64,000 bases of DNA from Bosea sp. PAMC 26642 (lineage in GTDB: Bacteria; Pseudomonadota; Alphaproteobacteria; Rhizobiales; Beijerinckiaceae): the NCBI RefSeq assembly GCF_001562255.1, contig NZ_CP014301.1, positions 744,001 through 808,000 of the forward strand. The letters are read 5' to 3'. The translations under genes were made by a program, and so were the position numbers. How positions within the stretch are numbered: the first letter of the stretch is position 1; the number at the start of each line of letters is the position of its first letter. Below the pieces are notes generated by a model. That model searched no databases. It was not told where the DNA came from and saw only the letters and a list, made by a program, of their open reading frames with translations. This document shows positions 8,955 to 17,591 of this stretch, piece by piece.

Positions 8955-9848
8955 ATGACCAAGCATATTGCCTTCACCGGCTCGATGCCCGCGCTGGTGA
9001 CGCCCTTCAAGGGCGGCAGGGTCGACGAGGAGGCGCTGCGCGCCCTCGTCGAATGGCATGTCGAGAGCGGCAGCCGGGGTCTCGTGCCGGTCGGGACCAC
9101 CGGCGAGAGCCCGACGCTGAGCCATGACGAGCACAAGCGCGTCGTCGAGATCGTAGTGGCCCAGGCGAAGCGCCGCGTGCCCGTGATCGCGGGAGCCGGC
9201 TCCAACAACACCGCCGAGGCGATCGATCTTGCCGTCCATGCCGAGAAGGCCGGCGCCGACGCCGTGCTCGTCGTCACGCCCTATTACAACAAGCCGACGC
9301 AAGAAGGCCTGTACCAGCACTTCAAGGCGGTAAACGATGCTGTCGGCCTTCCGATCATCATCTACAACATCCCGCCGCGTTCGGTCGTCGACATGTCGGT
9401 CGAGACCATGGCCCGGCTCTACGAACTGAAGAACATCGCAGGCGTCAAGGACGCGACCGCCAATCTTGCCCGCGTTTCGCAGCAGCGCCATGCTATGGGG
9501 CCCGATTTCATCCAGCTCTCGGGCGAGGACATGACGGCTCTGGCCTATATGGCGGCCGGCGGCCATGGCTGCATCTCGGTCGTCGCCAATGTCGCGCCGC
9601 AGCTCTGCGCCGAACTGATGGCCGCCGTCCTGAAGGGCGATTTTGTCGGCGCCTTGACGATCCAGGACCGCCTCGTGCCGCTGCATGACGCCATCTTCAA
9701 GGAGCCGGGCCTGTGTGGCGCCAAGCACGGGCTGAAGCTGCTCGGCCGCATCGAGGAGGAGATCCGCCTGCCGCTGCTGCCGGTGACGCCGCCGACCGGC
9801 AAGGTCATCCGCGAGGCGATGGTGTTCGCCGGCCTGTTGAATGCTTAA
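8955..9848 (+). CDS. dapA: 4-hydroxy-tetrahydrodipicolinate synthase
   Basis: 297 residues, the normal DapA length. The enzyme condenses pyruvate with aspartate semialdehyde in the lysine/meso-diaminopimelate pathway. Visible marks are the substrate loop [11 protein letters not shown], the YYNKPTQEG segment with the catalytic tyrosine, and the Schiff-base lysine in [10 protein letters not shown] dapA-smpB neighbourhood is known in rhizobia and appears here with one extra gene inserted between them. The upstream 171 bp presumably contains its promoter. Confidence 0.96.
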   Translation: MTKHIAFTGSMPALVTPFKGGRVDEEALRALVEWHVESGSRGLVPVGTTGESPTLSHDEHKRVVEIVVAQAKRRVPVIAGAGSNNTAEAIDLAVHAEKAGADAVLVVTPYYNKPTQEGLYQHFKAVNDAVGLPIIIYNIPPRSVVDMSVETMARLYELKNIAGVKDATANLARVSQQRHAMGPDFIQLSGEDMTALAYMAAGGHGCISVVANVAPQLCAELMAAVLKGDFVGALTIQDRLVPLHDAIFKEPGLCGAKHGLKLLGRIEEEIRLPLLPVTPPTGKVIREAMVFAGLLNA

Positions 9849-9851
9849 GTA

Positions 9852-9924
9852 GGGCAGTCGGCAGTCGGCAGTCGTTGGCTTCTGCTCCCGATTGCCGACT
9901 GCCAACTGCCTACTGCCTACTGCC
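9852..9924. repeat. Short-period GCAGTCG/ACTGCC inverted repeat
   Basis: Three head-to-tail copies of GGCAGTC (about 9853-9874) are faced by ACTGCC units (about 9892-9924: ACTGCC-AACTGCC-TACTGCC-TACTGCC). The two arrays are complementary, so the region can fold into a hairpin with slippage between registers. It fills the whole gap between dapA and the next gene, right up to that gene's Shine-Dalgarno. Confidence 0.75.
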
Positions 9925-9934
9925 GGAGTGTCCC

Positions 9935-10582
9935 ATGTACGAGCCGAGCCATTTCAAGGTCGAGGACCGCGCCGCCCTTCACGAGGTGATGCGCGCGCAT
10001 CCGCTCGCCACGCTGGTTACGGTCGGCGAAGGTGGCCTGATCGCCAATCCCGTGCCTTTCGTGCTGCATCCGGAAGAGGGTGAGCAGGGCATCCTGCGCG
10101 CCCATCTCGCCCGGCCCAATCCGCAATGGAAGGCGATCGCGGCCGGCGCCGAGACATTGGTGATCTTCACCGGCGTCGAGCGTTACGTCTCGCCGGCCTG
10201 GTATGCCTCCAAGCAGGAGCACGGCAAGGTCGTGCCGACCTGGAACTACGTCACCGTGCAGGCGCGGGGGCCGGCACGCGCGATCCAGGACGGCGTTTGG
10301 CTGCACACCCATCTCGAAGCCCTGACCGCACAGCAGGAGCGGCCGCGCAACGAGCCTTGGGCGGTGTCGGATGCGCCCGAGTCTTTCATCAACGCGCTCT
10401 CGCGCGGCATCGTCGGCATCGAGATCGAAATCGCCTCGCTGGCCGGCAAATTCAAGCTCAGCCAGAACCGGCCCGAGGCCGACAAGCACAGCGTTCTCAA
10501 TGGTTTGAGCGCCGACCCTGAATCGGAATCGCAGGCCATGGCCTCGCTCGTCAAGGCGCACGCGCTCGGCGAACGGGCATGA
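9935..10582 (+). CDS. FMN-binding PaiB-like protein
   Basis: 215 residues. It begins [29 protein letters not shown] and contains [19 protein letters not shown] and [13 protein letters not shown], all typical of the FMN-binding negative transcriptional regulator family (PaiB, split-barrel flavin fold). The C-terminal [12 protein letters not shown] segment is also conserved. GGAG at 9925-9928 supports this start. The gene overlaps smpB by four bases (ATGA), so the two are translationally coupled. Many family members are probably flavin enzymes rather than regulators, so regulation is unproven. Confidence 0.88.
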   Translation: MYEPSHFKVEDRAALHEVMRAHPLATLVTVGEGGLIANPVPFVLHPEEGEQGILRAHLARPNPQWKAIAAGAETLVIFTGVERYVSPAWYASKQEHGKVVPTWNYVTVQARGPARAIQDGVWLHTHLEALTAQQERPRNEPWAVSDAPESFINALSRGIVGIEIEIASLAGKFKLSQNRPEADKHSVLNGLSADPESESQAMASLVKAHALGERA

Positions 10583-11052
10583 GCAAGCTCGATCCCGACC
10601 GCTTCAAGCTCGCTGCGGACAACCGCAAGGCGCGCTACAATTACGAGATCATCGAGACGCTCGAGGCCGGCATCGCCCTGCAGGGCACCGAGATCAAGTC
10701 GCTGCGCGGCGGCCGCGCGACGATCGGCGAGAGCTATGCCGGGCCGATGGGCACGGAGCTCTTCCTCTTCAACGCGCATATCCCTGAGTATCTCGAAGCC
10801 AACCGCTTCAACCATAACGTCAAGCGGCCCCGCAAGCTGCTGCTGCACCGCAAGCAGATCAACAAGCTGATGGGCGCGATCCAGCGCGACGGCTACACGG
10901 TGATCCCGCTGAAGGTCTATTTCAACGAGAAAGGCCGCGCCAAGGTCGAACTCGGCCTCGGCCGCGGCAAGAAGCTCCACGACAAGCGCGAGACCGAAAA
11001 GAACCGTGACTGGAACCGCGACAAGGCCAGGATCATGAAGGCGGGTGGGTGA
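10579..11052 (+). CDS. smpB: SsrA-binding protein SmpB
   Basis: 157 residues with all expected blocks: [57 protein letters not shown] and the C-terminal [20 protein letters not shown] tail. SmpB binds tmRNA and places it in stalled ribosomes for trans-translation. The start overlaps the upstream flavin-protein stop (ATGA). The ssrA RNA gene itself was not seen in the window. Confidence 0.97.
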   Translation: MSKLDPDRFKLAADNRKARYNYEIIETLEAGIALQGTEIKSLRGGRATIGESYAGPMGTELFLFNAHIPEYLEANRFNHNVKRPRKLLLHRKQINKLMGAIQRDGYTVIPLKVYFNEKGRAKVELGLGRGKKLHDKRETEKNRDWNRDKARIMKAGG

Positions 11053-11262
11053 TCCTTCTCCCCATCAAAGTCGGCTGTTGCCGACTTTGAACCCTTGGGT
11101 TGCCCATCTCGGGCGAGCCCGAGATGGCTGGGAGAAGGTGTCTGCGCAGCAGACGGATGAGGGAAGGGTCGCGCAAGCGGCCCTTTTTCTTGTTTGGGAT
11201 GAGGTCCTTCCCTCATCCCTCACGGCTTCGCCGTGCCACCTTCTCCCCCGAGAGGAGAAGGA
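11053..11262. repeat. Composite palindromic repeat (CCTTCTCCC family)
   Basis: The element starts with CCTTCTCCCC and returns as GGGAGAAGGTG at about 11130; a facing copy, CCCTCATCC...CACCTTCTCCC, lies at 11211-11247. Inside are perfect hairpins AAAGTCGG/CCGACTTT (11067-11088) and CATCTCGGGC/GAGCCCGAGATG (11104-11125). It separates the convergent smpB and superoxide dismutase genes. A related element with the same outer bases lies at 28935-29097. Confidence 0.7.
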
Positions 11263-11268
11263 CAGGCG

Positions 11269-12003
11269 CTACCCCATCGCTTTCTTGAAATTCTCGTTCG
11301 CCTTGTCCCAGTTCACCGCCTTCCACCACGCCGTGAGGTAGTCGGCGCGGCGGTTCTGGTGCTTGAGGTAATAGGCGTGCTCCCAGACATCGACGCCCAG
11401 CACGGCCTGCGCGCCGAGTTCGAGCGGGGTGTCCTGATAGGGCGTCGCCACGATGGCGAGCTTCTTGTCCTTGTCGACCACGAGCCAGGCCCAGCCCGAG
11501 CCGAAGCGGGTGAGCGCGGCCGTGTTGAGCTTGGTCACCAGATCGATGGTCGAGCCGATGGAGCCCGTGATCGCGCTGGTCAGTTCGCTGGAGGGCTGCT
11601 GCGCGCCGCCAGGTGTCAGCGAGCGCCAGAAGAAGGAGTGGTTCCAGTGCCCGCCGAGATTGTTGCGCACGCCGGCGCGCTGCGCCTCGGGGACGGCATC
11701 GAGGTCGGCGAGTATCGTCTCGACCGGCATCGTCTTTAATCCGTCCCACTGGCCGGCGAGCGTGTTGAGGTTGTTGATGAAGGCCTGATGATGCGCCGAA
11801 TGGTGGATGCGCATCGTCGCCGTGTCGATATTGGGCTCCAGCGCCTCATAGCCATAGCCGAGCGGCGGCAGGGTGAAGACCGGCGGGGCGGGCGGAGCCG
11901 CGGGCGCCGGGGCGGCTTGAGCCAGCACGAGAGCAGGGCGCGCGAGCGCGGTCGCGCCGACGGAGCCTGCGGCCAACCCGCTGATGAAATGGCGGCGATG
12001 CAT
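11269..12003 (-). CDS. Superoxide dismutase (Fe/Mn type), exported
   Basis: 244 residues. The start at 12003 has GGGAGGA 7 bases upstream and yields a Tat-like leader, MHRRHFISGLAAGSVGATALARPALVLA, followed by an alanine/proline stretch. The mature part is a complete Fe/Mn-SOD: first metal ligand in MRIHHSAHH, second in GGHWNHSFFW, and aspartate and histidine ligands in GVDVWEHAYY. It should dismutate superoxide in the periplasm. Cytosolic SODs of this family lack such a leader, so an additional cytosolic enzyme is expected elsewhere. Confidence 0.92.
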   Translation of the reverse strand: MHRRHFISGLAAGSVGATALARPALVLAQAAPAPAAPPAPPVFTLPPLGYGYEALEPNIDTATMRIHHSAHHQAFINNLNTLAGQWDGLKTMPVETILADLDAVPEAQRAGVRNNLGGHWNHSFFWRSLTPGGAQQPSSELTSAITGSIGSTIDLVTKLNTAALTRFGSGWAWLVVDKDKKLAIVATPYQDTPLELGAQAVLGVDVWEHAYYLKHQNRRADYLTAWWKAVNWDKANENFKKAMG

Positions 12004-12107
12004 GATGGATTCCTCCCGGACGTATGACGGCGTCGGCTTCGCGGCACGAGGAACGCGCCGCAGCAAGACCTATCATAGCGGGAAGCAACCCGGCAGGCGG
12101 CCGGCCT

Positions 12108-12737
12108 TCAACCTTCGACGGTCTCGTCGCCCTGTCGGATGCCGTAGCGCCGCTCCAGCCCAGGATTGCCGGGCGTCACCGGGCCGTGTCCGGGGCCGCG
12201 CGCGGCGCGCTCGGAGGGGTCGCGCCCGATCTTCTGCATCAGATGCGCCAGGTCGAGGAAATCGTCGCATTGCCGGCGCAGTTCGTCGGAGACCATCGGC
12301 GGGTTGGTCGTGATCGTCGAGACCACCGAGACCTTGACCCCCTTGCGCTGCACCGCCTCGACCAGCGGCCGGAAATCGCCGTCGCCGGAGAACAGGTAGA
12401 TCTGGTCGAGATGTGGGGCGAGTTCGAGCATCTCGATGGCGAGCTCGATATCCATGTTGCCCTTCACCCGCCGCCGGCCGGTGGCGTCGGTGAATTCCTT
12501 GGCCGCCTTGGTGATCACGCGGTAGCCATTGTAGTCGAGCCAGTCGACCAGCGGCCGGATCGAGGAATACTCCTCGCTCTCGATCAGGGTGGTGAAATAG
12601 AACGCCCGGATCAGGTTGCCGCGGCCCTGGAATTCCTTGAGCAGCCGGCGATAGTCCATGTCGAAGCCGAGCTGCTTCGAGGTGGCGTAGAGGTTGGCGC
12701 CGTCGATGAAAAGCGCGATGCGCGGATCCGCGGCCAT
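12108..12737 (-). CDS. NYN-domain (LabA/PIN-like) putative ribonuclease
   Basis: 209 residues. I prefer ATG 12737 because GGAG lies 8 bases upstream; an in-frame GTG three codons earlier is less likely. The NYN signature acidic residues are present: LFIDGANLY at the N-terminus, KGNMDIELAIEML in the middle and FSGDGDFRPLVEA near residue 115. These define the PIN-like metal-dependent nuclease fold of the LabA/DUF88 family. The last 40 residues are basic and disordered-looking. In rhizobia this family is often found near smpB, rpoZ and rsh, as here. Its RNA target is unknown. Confidence 0.85.
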   Translation of the reverse strand: MAADPRIALFIDGANLYATSKQLGFDMDYRRLLKEFQGRGNLIRAFYFTTLIESEEYSSIRPLVDWLDYNGYRVITKAAKEFTDATGRRRVKGNMDIELAIEMLELAPHLDQIYLFSGDGDFRPLVEAVQRKGVKVSVVSTITTNPPMVSDELRRQCDDFLDLAHLMQKIGRDPSERAARGPGHGPVTPGNPGLERRYGIRQGDETVEG

Positions 12738-12885
12738 GGCAATCACTCCGTCCTAAAATACCGATGACATGCAAGAATCAGCAATAATGTCGGTGTAACA
12801 ATGTCTATCGAGGGCAGTTGTTCAAAAAAATCAGCAATTTGGCTGTGGCGTCTCGCCGCGCCGGCCATGCGATGCGGCAACAATC

Positions 12886-13485
12886 TCAGGCGCTCAGGCC
12901 ACGGCTTCCGGGCTTCACGGCCGGGATGGCAGCGAGCTCCGGCGGCAGCGCGTCGGGCGCATAGTCGGGCACGTCCAGGCTCATCAGGCTGACGAGCTTC
13001 ACGCCGATATCGACGCGGCCGCCAGAGCGGTCCACGAGGCAGGCCGCGCCCAGGATATTGCCGGGCTCGTCGGCGATCGAGGCCAGGCATTCGCGCGAGG
13101 ACAGCCCCGTCGTGACGATGTCCTCGACCATCACGACCCGCGCGCCCTTGGGGATCGCAAAGCCCCGGCGCAGGCGAAATTGGCCGTCCTCGCGCTCGAC
13201 GAAGATCGCCTTGGCTTTCAGGTGCCGCGCCGTCTCGTAGCCCGGCACGATGCCGCCCACTGCCGGCGAGACCACATAATCGACCGGTCCGAAGGCGGCC
13301 TCTATCTTGGCCGCGAGTGCCTTGCAAACGCGTTCGGTCCTGATCGGATCCTGGAAGATGAACATCTTCTGCAGGAACATGGCGCTGCGTCGTCCCGACG
13401 ACAGGATGAAATGCCCTTCGAGCAGTGCGCCGGCATCGCGGAATTCGGCCAGGACGTCGTCGTCGGTCATGAAGCGCATCCGCAT
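12886..13485 (-). CDS. pyrE: Orotate phosphoribosyltransferase
   Basis: 199 residues. The PRPP-binding motif [15 protein letters not shown] is intact, and the [20 protein letters not shown] block is typical of the alphaproteobacterial PyrE branch. The enzyme makes orotidine 5'-phosphate in UMP biosynthesis. An alternative in-frame ATG five codons downstream (MTDDDV) is equally possible. In many rhizobia pyrE follows rsh; here it stands apart, about 9.4 kb from rsh and on the opposite strand. Confidence 0.95.
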   Translation of the reverse strand: MRMRFMTDDDVLAEFRDAGALLEGHFILSSGRRSAMFLQKMFIFQDPIRTERVCKALAAKIEAAFGPVDYVVSPAVGGIVPGYETARHLKAKAIFVEREDGQFRLRRGFAIPKGARVVMVEDIVTTGLSSRECLASIADEPGNILGAACLVDRSGGRVDIGVKLVSLMSLDVPDYAPDALPPELAAIPAVKPGSRGLSA

Positions 13486-13559
13486 TAGAAGGTGGTCGAT
13501 TTCCGACGGGTTTTGCGTCGGATTCGTAGCGGTTGCAAGATGTGGCGCAAGGTCATGGC

Positions 13560-13943
13560 TTATGCCACATACTGCGCAATCCCGCCGCCGAAGGACCAGT
13601 CCTCGCGCTTGACCTCCACCAGGTTGATGAAGATGTCGTCGGGCTTCAGGCCGGGGTCGCGCTGAAGGTTCGCAGCGATCGCGGCATAGAGCTTCTTTTT
13701 CTGCGTCACGCCGCGTGTATTGGCGACGGTGAGTTGGATGATCACCAGCCCGGCGCTGCGCTCGAAGCCGAAATAATTGGCGTCGAAGATGAATTCGCCG
13801 GCGTCATGCTGGTGGATGACGGCAAAGAGGTCTTTCTCCGGCACCTCGAAGGTGTCGCGCAGGGCGCGATAGACGCCGTCGACGATGGCGGCGGGCTCGG
13901 CGGCCGGGCGGCCGCGCCTCATGGAAATGCGGATCAGGGGCAT
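13560..13943 (-). CDS. Tautomerase-family protein
   Basis: 127 residues from the start MPLIRISM, which leaves the catalytic Pro-1 typical of the 4-oxalocrotonate tautomerase superfamily. The length and the [18 protein letters not shown] and [21 protein letters not shown] blocks match the longer cis-CaaD/MSAD-like tautomerase branch rather than the 60-residue 4-OT. It is transcribed away from a LysR regulator across a 114-bp gap, the classic arrangement for a LysR target gene. The substrate is unknown. Confidence 0.88.
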   Translation of the reverse strand: MPLIRISMRRGRPAAEPAAIVDGVYRALRDTFEVPEKDLFAVIHQHDAGEFIFDANYFGFERSAGLVIIQLTVANTRGVTQKKKLYAAIAANLQRDPGLKPDDIFINLVEVKREDWSFGGGIAQYVA

Positions 13944-14019
13944 GGTGTCTCTCCATAGCGAAGCGCGACTGCCGCGCCTTCGATCGTGAAGATAGCCTTG
14001 CCTCATTGATCGCAAAAGC

Positions 14020-14035
14020 ATATCTATAACGATAT
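14020..14035. promoter_or_regulatory. Candidate LysR operator (ATATC-N6-GATAT)
   Basis: A perfect dyad, ATATC-TATAAC-GATAT, lies in the AT-rich gap between the divergent tautomerase and LysR genes, 22 bp before the LysR start codon. The placement fits an autoregulatory site of a LysR-type protein. The spacing differs from the textbook ATC-N9-GAT form, so the assignment is inference. Confidence 0.4.
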
Positions 14036-14057
14036 CAAAGATACGGAATTATGATCT

Positions 14058-14903
14058 ATGAATGTCCTCGACATCGACTCCGTCGCCTCTTTTCTGCATG
14101 CCGCTGAACTCAGGAGCTTCACGCGCGCGGCCGAGGCGCTCGGCACGACGCAGTCGCTGGTCAGCACGCGAGTGAAGCGTCTGGAGGACGGGCTCGGCCG
14201 GCTGCTGCTGCAACGTCACCCGCGCCTGGTTCGCCTGACGGCCGAAGGCGAGCGCTTCCTGCCTGCTGCGCGCGAACTGCTGGCGGCTCATGGCAAGGCT
14301 TTGTCGACCTTCACCGTCGCGCCCGAGCGCATAGCCCTCGGCATCAGCGAACAGGCGGTCGGCGCCGACATCGCGACCGTGCTGGCACGCCTCTCGGCTC
14401 ACGATCCGGGCATCGTCATCAATCTCAGGATCGAGCCGTCACGGGGGCTCGAAAGAGCCTTCGAGCAGGGCGAACTCGATGTCGCGATCACGCGCCGGCT
14501 CGGCGCCGGGCGGACCGGGGAGGTCCTGTGCGAGGATGCGTTCGGCTGGTTCGCATCCGAAGGACTGGTACGCAGACCAGACGAACCTCTTCCACTTGTC
14601 AGCCTCATCCCCGAATGCTGGCTTCGGCAGCACGGGATGGATGCGCTCGACCGTGCCGGAATCGCCTGGCGCGAGGCCTTCATCGGCGGCGGCATGGCTG
14701 CTGTGCTGGCCGCCGTGTCGGGCGGCCTCGGTGTCTCGCCGCTGGCCGCGCGGCTCGCTCCGGCGGGTTCCATCGATGTCGGCCCGGACTGGGGCCTGCC
14801 GCAGCTGGGCTCATCGCAGGTCGTGCTGCGCAGCAACGTCGCGACACCGCGCGCGACCGCCTTCGTCAGGGAACTCGCGGCGGCCTTCAGGGCAGGGCGG
14901 TGA
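14058..14903 (+). CDS. LysR-family transcriptional regulator
   Basis: 281 residues. The N-terminal winged helix is clear (SFLHAAELRSFTRAAEALGTTQSLVSTRVKRLEDGLGRLLLQR), followed by a linker helix and a periplasmic-binding-protein-like effector domain (ALGISEQAVGADIATVLARL onward). It is divergent from the tautomerase gene, which is its most likely target. The stop codon lies 6 bp from the end of convergent era. Confidence 0.9.
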   Translation: MNVLDIDSVASFLHAAELRSFTRAAEALGTTQSLVSTRVKRLEDGLGRLLLQRHPRLVRLTAEGERFLPAARELLAAHGKALSTFTVAPERIALGISEQAVGADIATVLARLSAHDPGIVINLRIEPSRGLERAFEQGELDVAITRRLGAGRTGEVLCEDAFGWFASEGLVRRPDEPLPLVSLIPECWLRQHGMDALDRAGIAWREAFIGGGMAAVLAAVSGGLGVSPLAARLAPAGSIDVGPDWGLPQLGSSQVVLRSNVATPRATAFVRELAAAFRAGR

Positions 14904-14909
14904 GGCAGA

Positions 14910-15839
14910 TCACTTCTTTGGGAATTCCAGCCCCATCTCGCGATAGCGCTCCGGGTCGTCGCTCCAGTTCTCGCGGACCTTCACGAACAGGAAGAGATGC
15001 ACCTTGGCCTCGGCGGCCTCGCCGATCTCGATGCGCGCCTTCTGGCCGATCGACTTGATCGTCTGCCCGCCTTCGCCGAGCACGATCTTCCGCTGGCCCT
15101 CGCGCTCGACATAGATCGTCTGCTCGATGCGCACCGAGCCGTCGGGCCGCTCCTGCCACTGCTCGGTCTCGACGGTCGAGCGATAGGGCAGCTCGTCATG
15201 CAGCCGCTCGAAGATCTTTTCGCGCGTGATCTCTGCGGCGAGGAAGCGCAGCGGCGCGTCCGAGATCTGGTCTTCCGGGTAAAGCCAGGGACCGAAGGGC
15301 AGGCGCGTCTCCAGCCAGCCCATGATGTCCTTGCAGCCATAGCCGGTCAGTGCCGCGATCATGAAGGTCGCCTCGAACTGGCCCTGCGCGTTCACCTTGG
15401 TGGTGATCTCGAGCAGCTTTTCCTTGGCAACGATGTCGATCTTGTTGAGGATCAGGAACTTCGGCTGCCTCAGCTCGGCGAGCTTCTCCAGCAGGCGGGT
15501 GTTCTCCTCGTTGTCGAAGCGCTCGACATCAACAAGCACGCCGATCAGGTCGGCATCGGTCGCGCCGCCCCAGGCGCTCGTCACCATGGCGCGGTCGAGC
15601 CGGCGCTTTGGCGCGAAGATGCCCGGCGTATCGACGAAAATCACCTGCGCCGGGCCCGAGAGCGCGATGCCGCGCACCTGCGTGCGCGTCGTCTGCACCT
15701 TGCGCGAGACGATCGAGACCTTGGCCCCGACCAACTGGTTCAAGAGCGTCGACTTGCCGGCATTGGGCGCCCCGATCAGCGCCACGAAGCCGCAGCGTGT
15801 GGGCAGGGTCGTGCCGCCTTCTTGTTCGGCCTCAGCCAT
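14910..15839 (-). CDS. era: GTPase Era
   Basis: 309 residues from MAEAEQEGG. The G domain shows G1 GAPNAGKST, G3 DTPG and G4 NKID; the C-terminal KH domain has GEGGQTIKSIGQKAR. Era binds the 3' end of 16S rRNA and assists 30S maturation. The start codon lies inside the end of rnc (ATGGCTGA, 8-bp overlap), so era is translationally coupled to rnc. The order lepB-rnc-era is the standard alphaproteobacterial operon. Confidence 0.97.
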   Translation of the reverse strand: MAEAEQEGGTTLPTRCGFVALIGAPNAGKSTLLNQLVGAKVSIVSRKVQTTRTQVRGIALSGPAQVIFVDTPGIFAPKRRLDRAMVTSAWGGATDADLIGVLVDVERFDNEENTRLLEKLAELRQPKFLILNKIDIVAKEKLLEITTKVNAQGQFEATFMIAALTGYGCKDIMGWLETRLPFGPWLYPEDQISDAPLRFLAAEITREKIFERLHDELPYRSTVETEQWQERPDGSVRIEQTIYVEREGQRKIVLGEGGQTIKSIGQKARIEIGEAAEAKVHLFLFVKVRENWSDDPERYREMGLEFPKK

Positions 15840-16563
15840 TGTCGTTCTCCATGGTCTGCGTCCAGAGCCCCTCGCGGCGAAGGAAGGCTTCCGCCGCCGC
15901 CTGTTCCGCCAGGCGCTTGGATGGGCCCTGAGCCTCGGCGTCGTCGAGCCCGGCAATGCGGGCCGCGACGACGAAGCGGGGGGCGTGGTCGGGGCCGGAC
16001 CGGCCCCGTTCGCTATAGGTCGGCGTCGGATGGCCATGCCCCTGGGCCCATTCCTGCAGCGCCGTCTTGGCGTCGCGCAGCGGCTTGACCGGCTTCAGCA
16101 GCCGCTCTCCGAAGGCGCGCTCGACCAGTCCGCGCGCCGCCTCGTAGCCGCCGTCGATGAAGACCGCACCGATGATCGCCTCGCAGGCATCGGCGAGGAT
16201 CGCCCGGTTCTTGCGCGCACCGCCGAGGATCTCGCCTTCGCCCAGCCGCAGGAACGATCCGATGTCCCAGGCCTGGGCGACCTCGGCGCAGGTCTCCTTG
16301 CGAACGAGATCGGCGAGCCGGCGCGACATGTCGCCTTCTTCGGCAAGCGGATAGCGGCGAAACAGCATGTCGGCGACGCTGAGCCCGAGCACCCGGTCGC
16401 CCAGGAATTCGAGGCGCTGGTAGCTGCTCAGGCGTGAGCCTTCGGCGCTCATATGGCTCAGCGCGGTCGAGAGCAGGCCGCGATCGGCGAAGACGTGGCC
16501 GAGCGTCGCTTCCAGCCGCGCAAGATCGGGCGTCTTGCGCCCGCTGTCGCTCGTCTTGGTCAC
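15832..16563 (-). CDS. rnc: Ribonuclease III
   Basis: 243 residues from GTG 16563, which overlaps the lepB stop as GTGA; a longer in-frame start at 16608 would lie deep inside lepB and is less likely. The nuclease signature RLEFLGDRVLGLSVAD and the second acidic site DACEAIIGAVFIDGG are intact. A double-stranded-RNA-binding domain (DAKTALQEWAQGHG...AEQAAAEAFLRREG) ends the protein. It processes rRNA precursors and structured mRNAs. Confidence 0.95.
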   Translation of the reverse strand: MTKTSDSGRKTPDLARLEATLGHVFADRGLLSTALSHMSAEGSRLSSYQRLEFLGDRVLGLSVADMLFRRYPLAEEGDMSRRLADLVRKETCAEVAQAWDIGSFLRLGEGEILGGARKNRAILADACEAIIGAVFIDGGYEAARGLVERAFGERLLKPVKPLRDAKTALQEWAQGHGHPTPTYSERGRSGPDHAPRFVVAARIAGLDDAEAQGPSKRLAEQAAAEAFLRREGLWTQTMENDNG

Positions 16564-17342
16564 TTGATGCCGCTGAACAGGCGGCTCCAGCGCACCGTCC
16601 ACGGCCATTCCCAGAGCCGCCAGGCCGAAGCCCCGTCCTCGATCGAGAAGAAGATGATTTCGGCGCGGCCGACGAAGTTCTCGAACGGCACGAAACCGAC
16701 GCTGCGATCGCGCGAATCGAGCGAGTTGTCGCGGTTGTCGCCCATCATGAAGAAATGGCCCTGCGGCACCAGGAAGACCGGCGTATTGTCGAAGCTGCCG
16801 GTGTCGCCCTCGCGTTCGATGATCTCATGCGAGACGCCGTTGGGCAGGGTCTCGCGATACTGCGCCACCGGTGCGCTGCGGCCCCAGTTGTCGCTGGTGA
16901 CGTAGTCGGCGATGCGCTCGCGCTTCACCGCGACACCGTTGATGTTCAGGATGCCGTTGATCATCTGGATCCGGTCGCCCGGCAGGCCGATCACGCGCTT
17001 GATGTAGTCGGTCGAATTGTCGGTCGGCAGCTTGAACACGGCGATGTCGCCGCGCTTGGGCTCGGCCGCCCAGACCCGGCCCTGGAACAGCGCCGGGCTG
17101 AACGGCATCGAATGCTTGGAGTAGCCGTAGGTGTATTTCGACACGAACAGGTAATCGCCGATCAGCAGGGTCGGGATCAGCGATCCCGACGGGATGTTGA
17201 AGGGCTGGAACAGCAGTGTCCGGATGACGAGCGCGATGAGCAGCGCCTGGACGACGACCTTGATCGTCTCGAGAACGCCGCCTTCGTCCTTGCCGGCCTT
17301 GTCCTGGGCCCGCTTGCTCTTGATATCGGCGTCGTTTGCCAC
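16560..17342 (-). CDS. lepB: Signal peptidase I
   Basis: 260 residues from GTG 17342, chosen because AGGAG lies 7 bases upstream and the protein then starts MANDADIKSKRAQ. One N-terminal membrane segment (VVVQALLIALVIRTLLF) is followed by the catalytic serine in FNIPSGSLIPTLL and the general-base lysine in DYIKRVIGLPGD. The box E residues GDNRDNSLDSR are present. It removes signal peptides at the periplasmic face. In most relatives acpS lies directly upstream; here an aquaporin gene on the other strand is inserted. Confidence 0.95.
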   Translation of the reverse strand: MANDADIKSKRAQDKAGKDEGGVLETIKVVVQALLIALVIRTLLFQPFNIPSGSLIPTLLIGDYLFVSKYTYGYSKHSMPFSPALFQGRVWAAEPKRGDIAVFKLPTDNSTDYIKRVIGLPGDRIQMINGILNINGVAVKRERIADYVTSDNWGRSAPVAQYRETLPNGVSHEIIEREGDTGSFDNTPVFLVPQGHFFMMGDNRDNSLDSRDRSVGFVPFENFVGRAEIIFFSIEDGASAWRLWEWPWTVRWSRLFSGIK

Positions 17343-17591
17343 GCGGGCGCTCCTGTGTCGGCTTTTCATCGCGCGGTCTAGCCGAATGTTGCCTGCGCGA
17401 CAATGTCGCTGCAGGCACGGCTGTCGCGCTTCAGTCTGATGCAAGCGTTGATGGCATGGGCGCGTTCATCTGCGGCTGCAGTGCGGCAGGAATTCGGCGC
17501 GGCGCGCGCTACCCCGCCCCGCTGACGGCGATTGACCGCGATGACGGCGGGATGCAGCATCCGCGCAGGCCGAATCTGGGGGGAATGCGCC

